A stretch of 64,000 nucleotides of DNA. It comes from GWE2-42-39 sp963668595. Lineage in GTDB: Bacteria; Bacteroidota; Bacteroidia; Bacteroidales; Prolixibacteraceae. Made by a program: the position numbers and the translations under genes. The stretch covers positions 3,658,001-3,722,000 of the forward strand of contig OY764876.1 of assembly GCA_963668595.1 (NCBI GenBank), in the 5' to 3' direction. The number at the start of each line of letters is the position of its first letter. Within the stretch, counting starts at the first letter, position 1. The notes beneath the pieces were generated by a model. The model worked only from the letters and a program-made list of their open reading frames with translations, searched no databases and was not told the origin of the DNA. Below, in pieces: positions 61,720 to 64,000 of this stretch.

Positions 61720-61992
61720 ATGAAAATATTTGACACCATGTATCGTTTGCAACTCATGCACAAGCTTATTTCGGCGAGAAGAACCGGCACGCCCGCAGAG
61801 TTTGCCAAACTATTGGGAATAAAAAGGCGAATGCTGTATGATATTATTGATGAACTGAAAGCAAGAGAATTGCCAATATCATATTCCAGATCCCATAAAT
61901 CATTTTTCTATACCTCTCCGGTGAATTTTCATTTGGATTATAAAATTGAGATTTTGGACGATCAGGATATTAAAAATTTAAACGCCGGCTGA
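61720..61992 (+). CDS. Small HTH regulator upstream of double-glycine peptides
   Basis: A 90-residue protein whose first 60 residues are a DeoR/Lrp-like helix-turn-helix ('ARRTGTPAEFAKLLGIKRRM', 'LYDIIDELKARELPISYSRS') with a short strand-rich tail ('FFYTSPVNFHLDYKIEIL'). Such small HTH proteins are found next to GG-leader peptide clusters in Bacteroidota. The gap to the first peptide gene is 109 bases and contains a weak stem ('gtgca...tgcac' near 62011-62030). Likely local regulator (inference). Confidence 0.7.
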   Translation: MKIFDTMYRLQLMHKLISARRTGTPAEFAKLLGIKRRMLYDIIDELKARELPISYSRSHKSFFYTSPVNFHLDYKIEILDDQDIKNLNAG

Positions 61993-62101
61993 ATCATGCA
62001 ATTTTCTCCGTGCAGTTTTAATGCACCGAAGGAGCTTATATTTGAAATAAAATGAGCGTGAAATCTTAATCTATTTATATGAATTTTAAAATTGATCTGT
62101 G

Positions 62102-62329
62102 ATGAAAAAAATCTTAAAAGAAGCACGGGGAGTTTATCTTTTAGAAAATGAGATGCAAAAGGTAAAAGGAGGGAAATGTGAAAATGGAGCATTGGATGGT
62201 TTAGGTGGTGGTATGGCTGGTCCTGGGTTTGTAATGCGTGGAACCTCTGTCCCCCTTCCAAGAATAGTAACTCCTCCAGGGAGAGGAATTTATATTATTG
62301 GAAAAGGTGGCAGACCTATAGGTATCTAA
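62102..62329 (+). CDS. GG-leader peptide 1 (candidate RiPP/bacteriocin precursor)
   Basis: 75 residues from ATG 62102. A 24-residue leader ends at the double glycine: 'LENEMQKVKGG' then core 'KCENGALDGLGGGMAGPG...'. The leader shape (L-x-x-E-x-M-x-x-[IV]-K-G-G) is shared with the next two genes and recalls Bacteroidota GG-type natural-product or bacteriocin leaders cut by ABC-transporter peptidases. The core is Gly/Pro-rich with one Cys directly after the cut. No modifying enzyme is in view. Confidence 0.72.
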   Translation: MKKILKEARGVYLLENEMQKVKGGKCENGALDGLGGGMAGPGFVMRGTSVPLPRIVTPPGRGIYIIGKGGRPIGI

Positions 62330-62358
62330 TATTAACGGCATAAAGGGAAAATATAAAT

Positions 62359-62562
62359 ATGAAAAAAAATAAAGCAATAAGACTGTTATCTGTTGAAAAT
62401 ATGCAGAACATAAAGGGTGGAAAATGTGAAAATGGAGCAATAGGTGGTCTTGGCGGAGGAGGTACTACTCCTGGACCAGGTTTAGTTTTTATTAAACGTC
62501 CAGTGATCCATACTCCCGAGACAACTTTTATAAGAACGATTTGTGGGTGGCTGGGATTTTAG
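62359..62562 (+). CDS. GG-leader peptide 2
   Basis: 67 residues. Leader 'RLLSVENMQNIKGG' is followed by core 'KCENGAIGGLGGGGTTPGPG', closely matching peptide 1, and a second Cys near the C-terminus ('TFIRTICGWLGF') that peptide 1 lacks. It starts 30 bases after peptide 1. High similarity in the leader and first 12 core residues with divergence later is typical of duplicated precursor genes. Confidence 0.74.
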   Translation: MKKNKAIRLLSVENMQNIKGGKCENGAIGGLGGGGTTPGPGLVFIKRPVIHTPETTFIRTICGWLGF

Positions 62563-62589
62563 GTGTCTAATTTGAAGTTAGTATGAAAA

Positions 62590-62790
62590 ATGAGAAAACT
62601 TGAGATAAATTGTGAATTGATTGATCTTTCAGAGGAAAAAATGAGTCAGATCAAAGGGGGAAAATGTGCCAATTTTGCATTGGAGTTTGGTGGCGGAATT
62701 TTTCCGGGACCGGGTCATCTTTATGCTCATGCATGGGGGCATATTCTAAATTCTTCGTTAAAGGAAACGTCTCAAAAGAAGAAGTGGTAA
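62590..62790 (+). CDS. GG-leader peptide 3
   Basis: 66 residues. Leader 'LIDLSEEKMSQIKGG', core 'KCANFALEFGGGIFPGPGHL' and a basic C-terminus ('KETSQKKKW'). More diverged than the other two but with the same Gly-Gly-Lys-Cys junction. Starts 28 bases after peptide 2; all three are likely one transcript. Confidence 0.72.
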   Translation: MRKLEINCELIDLSEEKMSQIKGGKCANFALEFGGGIFPGPGHLYAHAWGHILNSSLKETSQKKKW

Positions 62791-62911
62791 AAATGTAAGA
62801 ATTCCGACGATGGCTATTAGTTGGAATTCTTTTCTACATAGAGTTGTGGCTCTTTGTGTTGTTGTATTTTCCTGTTTAATGATTGTTAATATGTTTTATT
62901 TGTCGATTTGC

Positions 62912-63607
62912 ATGGATGTGAGAAGGTGGTGCTTGGTTGTGTTTAAGTTCTTCTTGTTTATGCTTCTGTATTTTCCTGCGAATGTTACTGCACAACCAAG
63001 TGAATTTAGCGATTCTAGCTCGGTTTGTTCTGGGGTTGTTTCTGTCGTAGAGGATGTTGATGGCAATATTTATAATGTTGTTGAAATTGGCGAGCAGAAA
63101 TGGATGAAAGAGAATTTGTGTGTATCCAGATATAATGATGGGGTACAAATTGCAGTGTTTTCAGATTCTCTTAATAATTTCAGAGGTCGTTATTGTGCCG
63201 AGAAAGTGGTCTTCTATGATTGGGATGCTGTGCATACCGGAAAGTTATGTCCTTTGGGGTGGCACGTTCCTTCAGATGAAGAGTGGTCGAAGATGGAAAC
63301 ATATCTTGGTGGAATGAATGTTGCAGGAGGAAAGCTTAAAGAATGTGGTCACCGGAATTGGCAAGAGCCAAATGTTGATGCTTCTGATTTGTATGCATTT
63401 TCAGCAATAGCAACAGGCTTTTGGGAGGAGGATAGAGTTAAAGGACTAAAAGAGGGAAGTATTTGGTGGACTTCTTCTCCATATAATGGCAATCCATCTT
63501 TTGCATGGGTTAGGAGTATTTATAATTCTGGAGCAATTATCTACAAGGTTTCTGCTCCTAAGAAACTGGGATTTGCCGTCAGGTGTATCAAAAACGCAAA
63601 TGAGTAG
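62912..63607 (+). CDS. Secreted FISUMP-domain protein
   Basis: 231 residues from ATG 62912, which begins a signal peptide ('VVFKFFLFMLLYFPANVTAQ'); the frame is open from 62810. A single FISUMP domain: 'VEDVDGNIYNVVEIGEQKWM', 'KENLCVSRYNDG', 'CPLGWHVPSDEEWSKMETYL', 'GSIWWTSSPYNGNPSFAW' and a final 'GFAVRCIKN'. It belongs to the same domain family as the six-domain protein at 54169-58374 but to the longer-known variant with 'GEQKWM.ENL'. It directly follows the GG-leader peptides on the same strand (122 bases), so it may be co-expressed. Confidence 0.82.
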   Translation: MDVRRWCLVVFKFFLFMLLYFPANVTAQPSEFSDSSSVCSGVVSVVEDVDGNIYNVVEIGEQKWMKENLCVSRYNDGVQIAVFSDSLNNFRGRYCAEKVVFYDWDAVHTGKLCPLGWHVPSDEEWSKMETYLGGMNVAGGKLKECGHRNWQEPNVDASDLYAFSAIATGFWEEDRVKGLKEGSIWWTSSPYNGNPSFAWVRSIYNSGAIIYKVSAPKKLGFAVRCIKNANE

Positions 63608-63676
63608 TGCTTTGCTAAATAGACGATGATGGAATTTATTTATATCATAGGAATATAGAATGCAATCATAAGGATT

Positions 63677-64000
63677 ATGTCTTTGATCGTTCAACACTCT
63701 GAAACAATTTGTGGTTTAGAACCAAAAATAAATGGAGAGATTTGCACTGGAGAAATTTCATCCTTGCATAAAGCATTTTTATCAAATATATCGCATGAAA
63801 TTAAGACACCAGCAAACGCCATTATTGGCTTCGTTAATCTGTTAGATAATTACCATTGTTCTTCGTCTGATAAGCTCGAATTCTATCGTATAATTCAGCA
63901 AAGTACGTTTTCATTAATTCACACCATTGATAATCTTGTCGAAATGTCAAAGGTACAGGTCGGTATGGTTGAGTTTTGTTTGTGCGAATTCTCTGTTGCT
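63677..64000 (+). CDS. Sensor histidine kinase, 3'-truncated by the window
   Basis: Begins at ATG 63677 and is open to the window end (108 codons). The phospho-acceptor H-box 'FLSNISHEIKTPANAIIGFV' is at about residues 34-53, followed by HisKA helices ('LEFYRIIQQSTFSLIHTIDN'). There is no sensor domain before it, so this looks like a cytoplasmic kinase taking its input elsewhere, or a hybrid kinase. The ATPase domain lies beyond the window. Possible regulator of the peptide cluster upstream (inference from position only). Confidence 0.85.
   Translation, partial: MSLIVQHSETICGLEPKINGEICTGEISSLHKAFLSNISHEIKTPANAIIGFVNLLDNYHCSSSDKLEFYRIIQQSTFSLIHTIDNLVEMSKVQVGMVEFCLCEFSVA

Noticed and set aside
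1..64000. CRISPR arrays, rRNA and tRNA genes
   Set aside because: No regularly spaced short repeats, and no cloverleaf or rRNA-like stretch was recognised by eye; a covariance search was not possible here.

Overview
The window comes from a member of the Bacteroidota, most likely a gliding or marine-type Bacteroidales/Marinilabiliales-like lineage. The evidence is a SusC/SusD pair, several C-terminal type IX secretion (T9SS) sorting domains, a gldA gene, the long two-domain form of IspG, DUF2975/DUF502/DUF819 families, and start codons preceded by A-rich stretches rather than strong Shine-Dalgarno sites. This is inference from gene content; no rRNA is present to confirm it.

Layout. 1-13.3 kb is a polysaccharide utilisation locus that looks built for beta-1,3-glucan (laminarin): SusC (5' end outside the window), SusD, a PKD surface lipoprotein, GH3, a T9SS-exported GH5 with two CBM6-like modules, a lipoprotein GH16 and a T9SS-exported GH16. 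13.4-27.4 kb is chromosomal housekeeping: HAD phosphatase, ispG, gldA (apparently frameshifted near its 3' end), a sodium-solute symporter with its small partner, ACT protein, phenylacetate-CoA ligase, porin, TerC, DUF502, a glycosyltransferase, and a TrpB-like enzyme. The last is preceded by a short ORF with three Trp codons and a terminator, which looks like a trp attenuator. 27.5-35.8 kb holds an HTH/DUF2975 pair and a partner-switching signalling module: HATPase-GNAT fusion, STAS, RsbW-like kinase, SpoIIE phosphatase with extracellular sensor, a periplasmic binding protein, and a MATE transporter fused to an RsbW-like ATPase.

35.8-44.5 kb is an accessory region. Three genes on the minus strand (HExxH lipoprotein, DUF4935 PIN-like protein, AAA ATPase with TOPRIM-like tail) are each bounded by gene-specific inverted 9-14 bp sequences. 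Imperfect palindromes of about 90-140 bp lie next to or between them, which is the architecture of integron gene cassettes with attC sites. Next to them lies the N-terminal stub of a tyrosine recombinase. A tyrosine recombinase plus IS91-type HUH transposase element and an IS1182-like remnant interrupt the array. I regard this integrase-less, cassette-like array as the most interesting structure in the window.

44.5-51.4 kb has a conserved unknown protein, a DUF819 permease, a secreted HExxH metalloprotease and a frameshifted IS110 element beside an interspersed palindromic repeat. Copies of that repeat also sit at 3.6 kb and 32.6-32.9 kb. 51.5-61.6 kb encodes large secreted proteins: a fibre-like protein with a 641-bp internal duplication and an S74 chaperone domain, a protein with six FISUMP domains, a thioredoxin-fold protein and a CotH-like T9SS protein. 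61.7-64 kb is a small HTH gene, three paralogous double-glycine-leader peptides (candidate RiPP or bacteriocin-like precursors), another FISUMP protein and the start of a histidine kinase.
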